From JABWBD01 sp040768665 (GTDB taxonomy: Bacteria > Planctomycetota > Planctomycetia > Pirellulales > Thermoguttaceae), in assembly GCA_040768665.1 (NCBI GenBank), contig JAXGMN010000086.1:1-37970 (forward strand): a stretch of 37,970 nucleotides of DNA, given 5' to 3'. The notes beneath the pieces were generated by a model. That model was not told the DNA's origin. It made no database searches and saw only the letters and a list, made by a program, of their open reading frames with translations. Every line of letters starts with the position of its first letter. Positions within the stretch are counted from its first letter, which is position 1. Both the position numbers and the translations under genes were made by a program. Shown piece after piece: positions 1 to 9,213 of this stretch.

Positions 1-136
1 GTACAAGTGTAGATCATCATAACCGGTCATGCGAGTGAGTGCCTTGGCAGTGTGCGCCGTTGTCTCGGCCACTTGCTGTTGCTGCCGGTTCACGCCCGGG
101 GATCCCTCGGATGTGCCGATGTCGGAAGCCGGAGGC

Positions 137-1141
137 TCAACCGCAGCCAGTCGGGGGGGCGGCTGACTTCTTGCCGATGACGTTCGCCCCTTCCCGGCAA
201 AGTGCGGCCAATTCATTCACTCTTGTCTCAATCGCCTTCAGGTCGTCCGTCTCCGCGATAAGTTGTTTCAATGCCAGGGCTGACTGCGATACCTGCGAGA
301 AACCGTACATGCCGGCAACGCCTTTCAATTCGTGGGCAAGTCCTGCGAGCGCGTCGAGGTCGCCCGTGGTGAGGGCTTTCTCGATTGCATTGGCCTTGAT
401 CCCAAGCGTCGCGGCGTACTCGTCAACCAATTGATTCGTGTCGGCAGCATCCAGCAACCCGTCAAAAAGTCTGCCTTTCGCCGCTTCTTGGCAAGAGCGC
501 CCATCCTGCGAGGTTTCTTCAACCGCGGAATCTGCTTGAATCAAATAGCGCTCGAGGATCTCAAAGAACTTCGTGCGGCTGACCGGCTTGGAAAGGTAGT
601 CATCACAACCGGCTTCGAGGCTTTTTTCGCGATCTCCTCGCATCGAATGTGCCGTCAGCGCGATGATCGGCTCCTCCCAGCCGTCCTTGCGAAGCCGCCG
701 AGTGGCTTCATACCCGTCCATCACCGGCATTCGGATATCCATCAGAATCAGATCGTAAGGCCTGCCGGCAGCCTTCGATGCCATAGCTCGCTCATAAGCC
801 AAGAGCCCGTTGTCGACCACATCCAGCTTCAGATTCGTCTTATCGAGCGTGCGCTGAACAAGTCTGGCCATTTCCGGAAGATCTTCGGCCAGAAGAATGC
901 GCCCGCCGAGCAATGGTTTGCGGCCTTGGTCGGCCTGGTGCTCCCTTTCTCGTGTTGTTTCGCCGGCTCCTGTTGTTTCCGCCGGTCCGGCGTCAATGGT
1001 AAGTGTGAAGGCACTCCCTTTGCCAGGCTCACTTTTCACTTCAATCTGGCCTCCGAGCATCTCCGCCAACCGCTGGGAAATGCTCAGGCCCAGGCCCGTG
1101 CCGCCGAAATGCCGGGTCGACGACATGTCCACCTGGGTGAA
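137..1141 (-). pseudogene. Hybrid histidine kinase, C-terminal part (HATPase end, REC, Hpt), 5'-truncated by IS1380
   Basis: This is the C-terminal part of a membrane-type hybrid sensor kinase used in phosphorelay signalling. Native sequence starts exactly at the phenylalanine of FTQVD (codon 1141-1139) and includes the G2 box GGTGLGLSIS of the HATPase domain. In the open frame (which runs on to 1255 inside the IS) a receiver domain follows at residues 119-240, with acidic pair E124/D125, phospho-acceptor D173 in LILMDIRMP, T201 and K223. An Hpt domain follows with H308 in AHELKG. The sensor, dimerisation domain and most of the ATPase are missing, because the IS1380 element abuts the gene and unrelated DNA lies beyond it. 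The kinase cannot phosphorylate anything itself; any residual REC-Hpt product would need translation from an IS-borne start. The stop at 137-139 follows a C7 run, and a shifted frame stays open to the window edge. Confidence 0.85.
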
Positions 1142-2773
1142 CCTGCCAGTTGCATAAATCCGTTGGGGTGGTCTTGACAAAAGGCGGTAAAACTCGATGT
1201 TTTCCGGTGTAAGAAAACAATCCCCATATAGGAACCGTGGAAAACAGGAGTTCACCGCCAGTGAAGTTCAAGAGACGCGATGTTGTACGGGGTGTTTCTA
1301 AGATTCCTGAGGTTCGTTGCGAAGCCGACGAAACCAGCTTAACATCTTTCGCCGGGCTTGTCATCTACCAGCGTCTGCTTTCCCGGCTCGGCATTAAGAA
1401 GCAACTTCGAGAATGCTTTGGCCACTTGCGGCACAGTGCAACCTATCGTGGACAGGACATCGTCCTGTGGCTGGTCGTACATTTGCTCCTCGGCTTCCGC
1501 AAGCTGCGCGACCGCGACTACTACCATGATGATCCAATGGTCCAGCGGATTCTCGGGCTGAACCGTTTGCCGGACGTGGCAACCATCAGCCGGACGCTCT
1601 CCAAAGTGGATGCGAAGGCGGTCGCTGGCTACCAAACAATATCCCGCAACCTCGTGCTTGATCGACTTGAGTCTGAACGTCTCGCGCGAGTGACTCTTGA
1701 CTTCGATGGTTCCGTCCTCTCGACCGGTCGGCATGCCGAAGGGACGGCGATCGGGTTCAACAAGAAAAAGAAGGGAGCCAGAAGTTACTATCCGCTGTTT
1801 TGCATCGTCGCCCAAACAGCCCAGATCCTCGACCTGCACCACAGGCCCGGCAATGTGCATGACTCGAACGGGGCCAAGCCATTCATTGCATCGTGCGTCG
1901 AGGAGGTCAGGGGACGATTGCCGCAAGCCGCGTTGGAGACGCGGGTGGACAGCGCGTTCTTCGATGAGGAGCAACTGGTTGCGTTGGACGAAGAAGGGGT
2001 GGAATTCACGGCCAGTGTACCGTTTGCGAGGTTTCCGAAGTTCAAGAAGATCATCGAAGCTCGACAACGCTGGCGGCGGATCGACGATACTTGGTCGTAC
2101 TTCGAATGTGACTGGAAGCCGGACTGCTGGAAGCAGCGTTTTCGAATCATTGTAGTTCGGCAGAAGAAAGCTGTGCCTCTGAAAGGGCCGATTCAACTCG
2201 ATCTGTTCGAACCACGCAGCCACGAGTACGACTACCAGGTCATCGTCACGAACAAGAAGTCCTCTGCGAAGCACGTGATGCAGTTTCATCACGGTCGCGG
2301 ATCTCAGGAAGGCGTTTTCGCCGAGTCGAAACAGTTCTGCCAATTGGAGTACGTTCCGGTGCGCACTCTCTGCGGCAATCAGGTCTACTGCCTTTCGGCG
2401 GTGATGGCTCACAACCTGACAAGGGAATTGCAGATCGATACCTATCAACGGCAACACGGTACTACGATCAAACGGCGCAATCTCTGGGGCTTCGAAACGC
2501 TTGGCACGCTCCGCAACCGTTTGATCCGTCGCGCTGGCCGACTCATTCGACCGCAAGGCCGCCTGACACTTGTGATTCAAGCGAACGAGAAGCTTCGCGA
2601 GGAACTCGAACTGTACGTAGCCGGTTGATCTACGGCTGGCGCATCCGTGCGGTGGTTATCAGCGCTATCGCTACGCGCAGTCCCTCTCTCAAGCAGGCAC
2701 TTTGGTCCTACGCGATCGCACCGTCCCGTCCAATGGCCCGTTGCATACCGGCTCACTTTATGCAACAGTCGGG
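1142..2773 (+). mobile_element. IS1380-family insertion sequence
   Basis: The element is about 1.63 kb and carries one transposase gene. Imperfect terminal inverted repeats of about 17 bp start with CC: the left end at 1142 reads CCTGCCAGTTGCATAAA and the right end (reverse complement, ending at 2773) reads CCCGACTGTTGCATAAA, matching at 14 of 17 positions. The inner 10 bp GTTGCATAAA are perfect. No target duplication is visible: TGAA lies on the left and TTAA on the right. The left flank is a histidine kinase and the right flank is a RAYT remnant, so the two flanks do not belong together. Adjacent deletion or recombination between IS copies after insertion is the simplest reading. Confidence 0.8.
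1237..2628 (+). CDS. IS1380-family DDE transposase
   Basis: A 463-residue cut-and-paste transposase that looks full length and intact. The catalytic acids are probably D155 or D157 in TLDFDGS, D238 in VDSAFF and a glutamate in GRGSQEGVFAE (E358 or E363). The family-typical patterns LPDVATISRTL and KKKKGARSYYPL are also visible. The GTG at 1237 has a weak AGGA upstream. GTG 1261, ten bases after AGGAG, is an equally good start and would remove eight residues. It is the only gene of the element and is probably still functional in cis on its own inverted repeats. Confidence 0.88.
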   Translation: MENRSSPPVKFKRRDVVRGVSKIPEVRCEADETSLTSFAGLVIYQRLLSRLGIKKQLRECFGHLRHSATYRGQDIVLWLVVHLLLGFRKLRDRDYYHDDPMVQRILGLNRLPDVATISRTLSKVDAKAVAGYQTISRNLVLDRLESERLARVTLDFDGSVLSTGRHAEGTAIGFNKKKKGARSYYPLFCIVAQTAQILDLHHRPGNVHDSNGAKPFIASCVEEVRGRLPQAALETRVDSAFFDEEQLVALDEEGVEFTASVPFARFPKFKKIIEARQRWRRIDDTWSYFECDWKPDCWKQRFRIIVVRQKKAVPLKGPIQLDLFEPRSHEYDYQVIVTNKKSSAKHVMQFHHGRGSQEGVFAESKQFCQLEYVPVRTLCGNQVYCLSAVMAHNLTRELQIDTYQRQHGTTIKRRNLWGFETLGTLRNRLIRRAGRLIRPQGRLTLVIQANEKLREELELYVAG

Positions 2774-2869
2774 TTAATCAAGCCGTCGTCGATAGGTCGC
2801 AGTGGTCGAGGCATGGCGGCGTCTTATCACGAATTCAACGCATGGTCAAGTGAAAAACAGTTCTGACCC
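2774..2869 (-). pseudogene. RAYT (REP-associated tyrosine transposase) 5' remnant
   Basis: This 96-bp stretch matches the start region of the RAYT gene at 9883-9978, with one clear substitution. On the minus strand it keeps the leader and the first 13 codons (ATG at 2814, beginning MPRPLRPIDDG). The rest of the gene is removed by the IS1380 right end. On its upstream side it is cut by an IS4-family element. It shows that a second RAYT unit once stood here. Confidence 0.8.
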
Positions 2870-4386
2870 GAATGGCATTAAGATAGTCGTAAGTCATTGT
2901 GCAGCCATCTCTTTCTTCAGCACCGCTCGGGGCTGGTTCATCAGCGGGTACTGCTTGGGCCGGCGCTTGCGAACCCTTGGCTCGTAGCGGTAGGGACGGT
3001 AGGGATTGACAACCAGCTTCGGCAGTTCGTCTCCGGGCTTCGCATTGCGCAGCCATCGCAAGGCGTCGATGAAGCTGATGCGGTCTACGTCGACTTCTTG
3101 GCGGCGAGCGGCTTCGAGCATCACCAGGCGGACGAGGTTGTAGACCAGCAAGAAGACGGCTAGTTCTTTCAGCACGCCGTCCACCGTCTCGCACTTGAGC
3201 ACGTCCATCTTCATGGTCGTTTTGAGATGAGCAAAGGCGGTTTCAATGGTCCATCTGCGGTGATACACCCTCGCCAATTCGTCGGCCGAGTAGATGTCCG
3301 CATCCGTCAGCGTGGTCACCAGCGTGATCTCTTTGGTTCGGAACCCTTTGCAGTCGATCCGATAACGCAACTCACGCACCATGAGACTGGCGGGAAGCGA
3401 GGCATATTGTTCCGCCGGCATCCACTTGGGACAATCGACAGGCTTGAACCATTCGACCAACTGATCTTGAAAACCGAACGCCTTGATCCAACGCGAACGC
3501 GGCAATCCCTTTTTGCTTCGACTGGCACCTTCTCCTGGAACCACGTGCGGTCTTCCCGGAGTGAAATCCACAATCTGCCGCTGATGGATTCGGAACAACG
3601 CCTGCACGCCGCCCCGTAAAAGCAGGGCCAAATGAGGAAACGAGCAGAATCCGCGGTCGCCGGCGAGCACGTCGCCTTCTCGGAGTTCGGGATGAAGCTC
3701 GATCGCTCCGGACATGTCATGGGTTCGCAACGGCGAACTCAACACCTTGGTGATCATGCCCGTCCCGGCATGCATCAACGCCAAAAAATGGGCTACGGGA
3801 AAGCCGCATCCTTCCGCCTGTCCTCCCGGTTGACCGAACGCCCGTTGCAGACAAGGCTTGTCCGGCATGGAGAAGCCGGAACCGTCAACATAGAACAGAC
3901 GATGGCCGAGCCAGCACCCCGTCTCAGATATCTCTTCCTTCATGCGCCCCGCTGTACGTTGGAGGAGCCGTTGAAATACGGAAAGAGGTATTCGCATTCT
4001 TGCTTGGCAATAGGCCGCCCCGGTAAAGGCCATCTGCGCCACATGACGCATGTCCGTGCAAGCCGTGTTGCCGTGAAGGATCTGCAACAGGAAGACTCGG
4101 ATGGTCATCAGAGGAGTCAGGAGACGCTTCCTCCAGGTCATGCCCTCTTCCTGGCAAATCTGCTCGACTGCCTTATCCTCCAGTTGGTGGGTCCATTGGT
4201 GCTTGAATTGACGCACGACTTCGGCGATATTGTGTACCATTGAGTGGCCTCCGGTGAGTTGGAAACGGGTTTGAGCTCCCTAATCCATACTCGCCGGAGG
4301 TCTTCTTCCTGTACAGATTTGCTAGCAGTGCTAGCAGCAACGGTACTTCTGTTCTCCCAAGGCTTTACGTTTTCTTAATGCCATTC
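2870..4386 (-). mobile_element. IS4-family insertion sequence, copy 1 (intact)
   Basis: A 1517-bp element with perfect 14-bp terminal inverted repeats (GAATGGCATTAAGA at 2870 and its complement ending at 4386). It carries one intact transposase gene and is flanked by 11-bp direct repeats. A nearly identical but frameshifted copy lies in the opposite orientation at 9979-11493. The target is the end of a RAYT unit in both cases. Confidence 0.92.
2894..4240 (-). CDS. IS4-family DDE transposase (intact copy)
   Basis: A 448-residue transposase with an IS4-type catalytic core: D119 in FYVDGSG, D195 in LAGDRGF and E333 in YHRRWTIETAFAHLK, the latter matching the YREK signature of this family. The ATG at 4240 has GGAGG eight bases upstream. 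The stop lies close to the left terminal repeat, as is usual. The frame is unbroken, so this copy could supply transposase for the decayed copy 2. Confidence 0.93.
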   Translation of the reverse strand: MVHNIAEVVRQFKHQWTHQLEDKAVEQICQEEGMTWRKRLLTPLMTIRVFLLQILHGNTACTDMRHVAQMAFTGAAYCQARMRIPLSVFQRLLQRTAGRMKEEISETGCWLGHRLFYVDGSGFSMPDKPCLQRAFGQPGGQAEGCGFPVAHFLALMHAGTGMITKVLSSPLRTHDMSGAIELHPELREGDVLAGDRGFCSFPHLALLLRGGVQALFRIHQRQIVDFTPGRPHVVPGEGASRSKKGLPRSRWIKAFGFQDQLVEWFKPVDCPKWMPAEQYASLPASLMVRELRYRIDCKGFRTKEITLVTTLTDADIYSADELARVYHRRWTIETAFAHLKTTMKMDVLKCETVDGVLKELAVFLLVYNLVRLVMLEAARRQEVDVDRISFIDALRWLRNAKPGDELPKLVVNPYRPYRYEPRVRKRRPKQYPLMNQPRAVLKKEMAAQ

Positions 4387-4482
4387 AGTTCTGACCCCTT
4401 TTCCGCCCCTTTTCGGCCCCGAGGGAGGAGAAAATTGGGCTTGTTGGTAATCCGCTCCTGTCAGCGCGGTTGCGGCAAGCCG

Positions 4483-7400
4483 TCACTCGTCCTCCGGATC
4501 ACCCATCAGCGCCAGCGGCCAGGCCGGATCGGTCACCGCGCCGATCTTGACCGCATAGCTGGTGCGCGCGGCGATATCCTCGTCGGTCACCAGATGCACA
4601 TCGAGCAGTCCTTCGGTCTTATAGCCGGTGCGCAGATAATTCTGCTCGGCCAAGCTCAGGCTCCAGCCCTCCAGCCACACCATCAGTTCCCGGCACTGCT
4701 CAGGCGACCCCTGCACATGCACCAGCAGATCGATGTCGCTGCAGGGGCCGGCGGTCGCGGTGGCGGTGGAACCGAAGAGGTACAGGGCGCGAACACCGAA
4801 CCGCTCGCGTTTCACGCAGCGCGCGAGTTGCTCGGCCATGCGCTGCCGCCAGCGCCAATAATCCTCAGAACGCGGTTCGGCGGGCTGCGGCGCGGCAGCG
4901 TGCTCTTCGCCGCTCTGCACCGACGGCGCGGCCAGATAGCCGATCGCCTTGCCGAGGTCGGCATTCATCAGGATGCGCAGAACATGGCCCTGCTCGCAGC
5001 CGGGAATGTCGATGACCCGGATGACATCAGCCAAGTGCGCGAACTCCGGCACGATGTTCGCCAGCATGTTTTTCGAGCTGTTGAGGAACCGCTCGTTGAA
5101 CTCCACGCCGGTTTCGTCCGGATAGAGCGGGATGTAGCGGATGCCCGCCTCGACCATGTCCTGAAAGAAGTGGGTGCCGAACGATAATTCCGGGGCGTAG
5201 CCCCTTTTCTTGCGCGCGATTTCGATCAGCACCGCAGTGTTGCAGATATCGGCATAGGTCACCTGGACCCCCTGCTTGATATCCCCCCGGCTGCCCCAGC
5301 GCCCCGGCCCCATCAGGATAAAGCGGCGCTTGGGCAAGAGCACATTCAGGCGGCCCACGGCGCGTGCGATATCCACCAGCGCATCGCGGCTGGTCTGCTC
5401 GGCATACTGCTCGGGCGAAACGTAGACAATGTGCGAAATATCGGGCACGCGCCCGTTGGAGATGAAACGCGTGGCGGTAAAGAGCGTCGTGTTGGCCGGG
5501 ATGTCCTGCGGGATCGCGGTCGGCGCGGTCTCGAGCTCGGTATACTGCGGACGGCACTGCAGCAGATAGAAGTTGTGGCCGTCCGAGGCGAACTCGATAT
5601 CCACCGGCGTGCTGAGTCCCTCCTGCAGCGAGAGCAGGATGGCACGGATGCGCTTCACGAAATCCGTGCGGTTGATCAGACCTTCGAACGTCGCCACCAG
5701 CTCGTCTTTTGCCGGGTCCATTTCCAGGCTGGACGACGCATGGATGTTACCGTCGCGGTAGATCGAGACCAGTTGGCGCAGGTTGGGAAACTCACGGCCG
5801 TGTTCGCGCAGAAGCTCACCGAGCGGCACGGTCTCGAAGGCGCGCGATTCGACGTTGATGACATCGACCATCGCGGGCGAATAGTGCCGGATCTCATCGG
5901 GGCTCACATTGACCCGCAGGCCGGGCTGGCCGGGCGAGAGAAGCGCCGGATAGTCGTTGCTGACGCGGTCAACGGCGCGCGTGCCGAGACCGGGCACGAG
6001 GCGCACGAGTCCGTCGTCGCGCTTCAGGCGCGGCGACCAGCGGAACTCGTTGCTGCTAAAGGCGACACCCGCATAGGCCGGCAAGACATAGGGGCCGACG
6101 CGCGCCCCGACCACCTCCTGAATCAGGATGCCCATCTCCTCATGGAAATCCAGCAGGCCGTGCTCGGCCCGGTAGAGGATGGGGTCAGGCCCGAAGACCG
6201 AGGCGTATACTTCGGCGATCGCGTCGAGCAACGCCTCCAGCCTTGCATTTTTGCTCCCCTGGTTCGGCAGGAACAGGCTTTTATACTTTCCGGAGAAGGC
6301 AGAACCGGTACGGTCTTCCAGCAAACTGGAGCTGCGCACGATCAAAGGACACTCGCCTAAATCATCCAGCGCCAGCGAAAGCCCCTTGACGATATCCGCG
6401 GGGAAGAGCGCGTTTTTGAAGAGCTGGATGATGTTGGGGTATTCAATGCGGATCTGCTCAAGCTCTTTGTACTTCTGCTCGTTGACATCCTCGAGTTGAT
6501 TGTAGCGCAGGAACTCGGTTTGACAGTCGGCGGTGAGATACCAGGTCCGCGGCGTCTTGATGCCCTCTAACAGTGTTTCGCCTTTGTCTGCCGCGCGCCG
6601 CAGCAGATGCTGCGCGAGAAACAAACCGGTGCTCTTGCCGCCCAGCCGGCCATTGCTGCCGGAGGGATAGATGATGCGCGGCGCCAGCTCAAAAAAGTCA
6701 GACACCTCGAGGTGGCGCTTGGCGAGATTGATGAACTCGATGTTGTCGGAGAAGAAGCGCCGGATCAGCGAGACGCGCAGCCATTGCTCGGTCGGTTTCG
6801 CGAGCGTGGTCTCGCTGACGGTCAGCGCCCGGTAGCGCAGGATCGCGTCAACGATCTGATTCAGCGGCGTGTTGCCTGAGTCGACCGCCTTGATCAGGAA
6901 GCTGAGTTTGTTTTCCTGAATCCACTTATGAACATTCTCAAGGATGTCAGCGTTGCTCAGATGCTGCGAGGCGATCGCGAACACCTGGTCGCTTACCGCA
7001 AAGATGCTCTCGCGCGTCTGCTTGTGACTGGGGCAATTACTATCGGCGCTGCCGTCGCCATGCGGCGGGGCCAGCTCCGAGCCGAAGGTGTTCAGCAACT
7101 GGCGCGCCTCTTTCACCCCGCTCCGGAACAGGTAATAGAGCATCTTGCGCGACGTGTAGAGATAGAGCTTCTCGTCGCTGCGCCGCAACAGGTCTACGAT
7201 CACCATCCATTCGTGCTGGCTTTTCGCCTTCAGCGCGGCATGGGTCGACTCCCAATCCTTAAGCAGCTTCTCAAGCTTGCGGTGAAAGATCGTCTGGCCG
7301 ATGCGTTCCGCGATGGTGCGGATCAGCTTGATCTCTTTCTGAAGAAAAATCCCCTCGCGCGAACTGGGCACCTCGCTGCTGTAGGAGACCTCGATGAAAC

Positions 7401-7680
7401 CGACGACACGGTCCTCCTCTTTTATCGGCACGGTTTCGGCCCACTGGTTAGACGTATACTGCGGCGGCTCGTAAACGGCGTCCTCGTGCACGATCCTCAC
7501 CTGGCACAGCTTGGGATATTGCCAGCCGAACGGGATGATGACGATCAGCTCTTTAAGGATCTGCGGCAAGGAGAGCCGGTCGTTCCCGAGCAGCTCTTCC
7601 ACCTGATAGAGACAGTTCAGCTCTTTCGCGCGCTCCCGCAACATCGCGAATCGGTCTTGTGCCTGCTTTTTTTCGCCCAC
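4483..7680 (-). CDS. GAF-like / PEP-pyruvate-binding (PPDK-N) / nucleotidyltransferase fusion protein
   Basis: A 1065-residue cytoplasmic protein. Residues about 10-150 look like a GAF-type sensor (KELNCLYQVEELLG, VPIKEEDRVVGFIEVSYSS). Residues about 330-780 carry a PPDK-N/ATP-grasp domain with GSNGRLGGKSTGL, PLIVRSSSLLEDRTGSAFSG and a final VDIEFASDGHNFYLLQCRPQ. The last 130 residues form an MNT-like nucleotidyltransferase domain with G970-S971 and D982/D984 (LFGSTATATAGPCSDIDLLV). The phospho-histidine and PEP-binding TIM-barrel domains of true PEP synthase or PPDK are absent, so it is not a complete dikinase. I chose GTG 7680 because a purine-rich GGAGG/AGGGGGAT stretch lies upstream and the longer ATG-less extension overlaps the terminator and the glutamate dehydrogenase gene. 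It follows glutamate dehydrogenase on the same strand by 118 bp but behind a terminator. The biochemical role is unknown. Confidence 0.85.
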   Translation of the reverse strand: MGEKKQAQDRFAMLRERAKELNCLYQVEELLGNDRLSLPQILKELIVIIPFGWQYPKLCQVRIVHEDAVYEPPQYTSNQWAETVPIKEEDRVVGFIEVSYSSEVPSSREGIFLQKEIKLIRTIAERIGQTIFHRKLEKLLKDWESTHAALKAKSQHEWMVIVDLLRRSDEKLYLYTSRKMLYYLFRSGVKEARQLLNTFGSELAPPHGDGSADSNCPSHKQTRESIFAVSDQVFAIASQHLSNADILENVHKWIQENKLSFLIKAVDSGNTPLNQIVDAILRYRALTVSETTLAKPTEQWLRVSLIRRFFSDNIEFINLAKRHLEVSDFFELAPRIIYPSGSNGRLGGKSTGLFLAQHLLRRAADKGETLLEGIKTPRTWYLTADCQTEFLRYNQLEDVNEQKYKELEQIRIEYPNIIQLFKNALFPADIVKGLSLALDDLGECPLIVRSSSLLEDRTGSAFSGKYKSLFLPNQGSKNARLEALLDAIAEVYASVFGPDPILYRAEHGLLDFHEEMGILIQEVVGARVGPYVLPAYAGVAFSSNEFRWSPRLKRDDGLVRLVPGLGTRAVDRVSNDYPALLSPGQPGLRVNVSPDEIRHYSPAMVDVINVESRAFETVPLGELLREHGREFPNLRQLVSIYRDGNIHASSSLEMDPAKDELVATFEGLINRTDFVKRIRAILLSLQEGLSTPVDIEFASDGHNFYLLQCRPQYTELETAPTAIPQDIPANTTLFTATRFISNGRVPDISHIVYVSPEQYAEQTSRDALVDIARAVGRLNVLLPKRRFILMGPGRWGSRGDIKQGVQVTYADICNTAVLIEIARKKRGYAPELSFGTHFFQDMVEAGIRYIPLYPDETGVEFNERFLNSSKNMLANIVPEFAHLADVIRVIDIPGCEQGHVLRILMNADLGKAIGYLAAPSVQSGEEHAAAPQPAEPRSEDYWRWRQRMAEQLARCVKRERFGVRALYLFGSTATATAGPCSDIDLLVHVQGSPEQCRELMVWLEGWSLSLAEQNYLRTGYKTEGLLDVHLVTDEDIAARTSYAVKIGAVTDPAWPLALMGDPEDE

Positions 7681-7737
7681 TATCCCCCTCCGCCTCCTTT
7701 TGGCACAGCGTGCCGCCCGACCCGCATGCTTGTATCT

Positions 7738-7783
7738 CGAAAAACCGAAGCCGGGACTCAGGCACGGCCGCCTGAATCCCGGC
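7738..7783 (-). terminator. Rho-independent terminator after glutamate dehydrogenase
   Basis: On the minus strand a 14-bp stem (GCCGGGATTCAGGC with GCCTGAGTCCCGGC, one G-U pair) closes a six-base loop and is followed by TTCGGTTTTTCG. It starts 15 bases after the glutamate dehydrogenase stop, which makes it a convincing intrinsic terminator. It should largely separate that gene from the PPDK-N fusion downstream. Confidence 0.8.
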
Positions 7784-7798
7784 GCTCGCGGCCGCGGC

Positions 7799-9085
7799 TT
7801 ACGCCCAGCCGCGCTGCTTGACCGCCTCAGCCACCCGGTTGATGGCAATCATGTAGGCGGCATCGCGCATGTACAGCTTCTGGCGCTTGGCCAGGTCATA
7901 GACCGCCGCGAAGGCGGCGGTCATCTTGGTGTCGAGCTTGGCGAGCACCTCGTCCTTCTCCCAGTAGTAGTTGATGTTGCACTGCACCTGCTCGAAATAG
8001 CTGCACGTCACGCCTCCGGCGTTGGTCAGGAAGTCCGGCAGCACAAAGATGCCGCGCTTCTTGATGACCCCGTCGGCCTCGGGCGTGGTCGGCCCGTTCG
8101 CGCCTTCGGCGATGACCTTCACGCTTTTGGCGATCTTCCCGACCGTCTCGGCGTTGATCTGGTTCTCGAGCGCCGCCGGAATCAGGATATCCACTTCCTG
8201 CTCCAGCCAGGCCCCGCCCGGCAACCTTTCATAGCCCAGTTCGCTCGCGCGAACCTTGTCGATGCCGCCAAACTTGTCGGCGATGCCACGCAGCTCCTTG
8301 AGGCAAATGCCCCCAGCCTTGCGGAAGGTATACGACGCCTTGTCCGCCTGATCCCAGCAGGAGATCGCGACCACCTTGCCGCCCATTTCCGTGTAGCGCT
8401 GCACGGCATACTGCGCGACATTGCCGAAGCCCTGTACGCTTGCGGTCGTCTTCGCCAGATCAATGCCGAGAGCCTTCAATCCTTCGCGCAACGTGTAGAT
8501 CACGCCAAAACCTGTGGCCTCTGTCCGCCCCAGCGAACCACCCATGCCGACCGGCTTGCCGGTGATGAAGCCCGGGTAGCGGCCGCCGTGGATCGTTTCG
8601 TACTCGTCAAGCATCCAGAGCATGTGCTGCCCGTTGGTCATCACGTCGGGCGCCGGCACGTCGCTGATCGGCCCGACGTTGCGCGCGATCTGGCGTATCC
8701 AGCCGCGGCAGATCTGCTCCTGTTCGCGCTGGCTCAGGTGGTGAGGATCGCAGATCACGCCGCCCTTGCCGCCGCCCAACGGAATGTCGACCACCGAACA
8801 CTTCCAGGTCATCCACATCGACAGCGCGCGCACGGTATCGATCGTCTCCATCGGATGGAAGCGGATGCCGCCCTTCGCCGGGCCGCGCGCGTCGTTGTGC
8901 TGCACGCGGAAGCCCTTAAACACGCGGACCTTACCGTCATCCATCCGCACGGGGATCGAAAACTGATATTCTCGCAACGGCTGGCGCAGGAGATCCCGCA
9001 CCCCCTCGTCTAATTCAAGCACTGCGGCAACTTTGTCGAACTGCGCTTGCGCCACCTGAAACGGGTTATACGAACTGCTCTCCAT
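7799..9085 (-). CDS. gdhA: Glutamate dehydrogenase (Glu/Leu/Phe/Val dehydrogenase family)
   Basis: A 428-residue enzyme interconverting glutamate with 2-oxoglutarate and ammonia. It carries the family signatures PAKGGIRFHP (K71), MTWKCSVVDIPLGGGKGGV (K95, K107) and SDVPAPDVMT. The Rossmann-type dinucleotide-binding stretch is VQGFGNVAQYA. The length is normal for the hexameric bacterial or archaeal type of about 420 residues. I chose the ATG at 9085 rather than an upstream TTG at 9118 because GGAGAAG sits just before it and family members begin near this point. The gene is intact and is the clearest housekeeping gene in the window. Coenzyme preference cannot be read with confidence. Confidence 0.95.
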   Translation of the reverse strand: MESSSYNPFQVAQAQFDKVAAVLELDEGVRDLLRQPLREYQFSIPVRMDDGKVRVFKGFRVQHNDARGPAKGGIRFHPMETIDTVRALSMWMTWKCSVVDIPLGGGKGGVICDPHHLSQREQEQICRGWIRQIARNVGPISDVPAPDVMTNGQHMLWMLDEYETIHGGRYPGFITGKPVGMGGSLGRTEATGFGVIYTLREGLKALGIDLAKTTASVQGFGNVAQYAVQRYTEMGGKVVAISCWDQADKASYTFRKAGGICLKELRGIADKFGGIDKVRASELGYERLPGGAWLEQEVDILIPAALENQINAETVGKIAKSVKVIAEGANGPTTPEADGVIKKRGIFVLPDFLTNAGGVTCSYFEQVQCNINYYWEKDEVLAKLDTKMTAAFAAVYDLAKRQKLYMRDAAYMIAINRVAEAVKQRGWA

Positions 9086-9155
9086 ACTTCTCCAGCCTTT
9101 CCTGATTTCGCCCGACAAGGGGCGACTGTTTAAACCACGTCATAGCTTTGTTTAT

Positions 9156-9186
9156 ACTATAGTCGCCTTCCCCTCCGCAATGACAA
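9156..9186 (-). promoter_or_regulatory. Possible sigma-70-like promoter of glutamate dehydrogenase
   Basis: Reading leftward, TTGTCA (9186-9181) and TATAGT (9161-9156) are separated by 19 bp, within an unusually AT-rich stretch upstream of the gene. The spacing is slightly long and the assignment rests on sequence similarity only. Confidence 0.35.
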
Positions 9187-9213
9187 TTTTGTCGGACAGA
9201 AAAGGGGTCAGAA

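Larger units (their letters stand above)
2859..4397. repeat. 11-bp target duplication flanking IS4 copy 1
   Basis: AGTTCTGACCC occurs directly at 2859-2869 and again at 4387-4397, immediately outside the element ends. Eleven base pairs fits the 9-13 bp duplications known for the IS4 family. The same 11-mer flanks copy 2 (9968-9978 and 11494-11504). It is part of the conserved inverted-repeat end of the RAYT unit. Confidence 0.9.

Noticed and set aside
4483..7848. Longer start of the PPDK-N fusion at 7848
   Set aside because: It would overlap the glutamate dehydrogenase 3' end and read through a strong terminator; the extra 56 residues are arginine- and proline-rich noise.
7700..9013. Long plus-strand frame of 437 codons opposite glutamate dehydrogenase
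   Set aside because: It mirrors a clearly conserved enzyme on the other strand, has no ribosome binding site and is rich in H, R, A and D as expected of antisense frames in GC-rich DNA.
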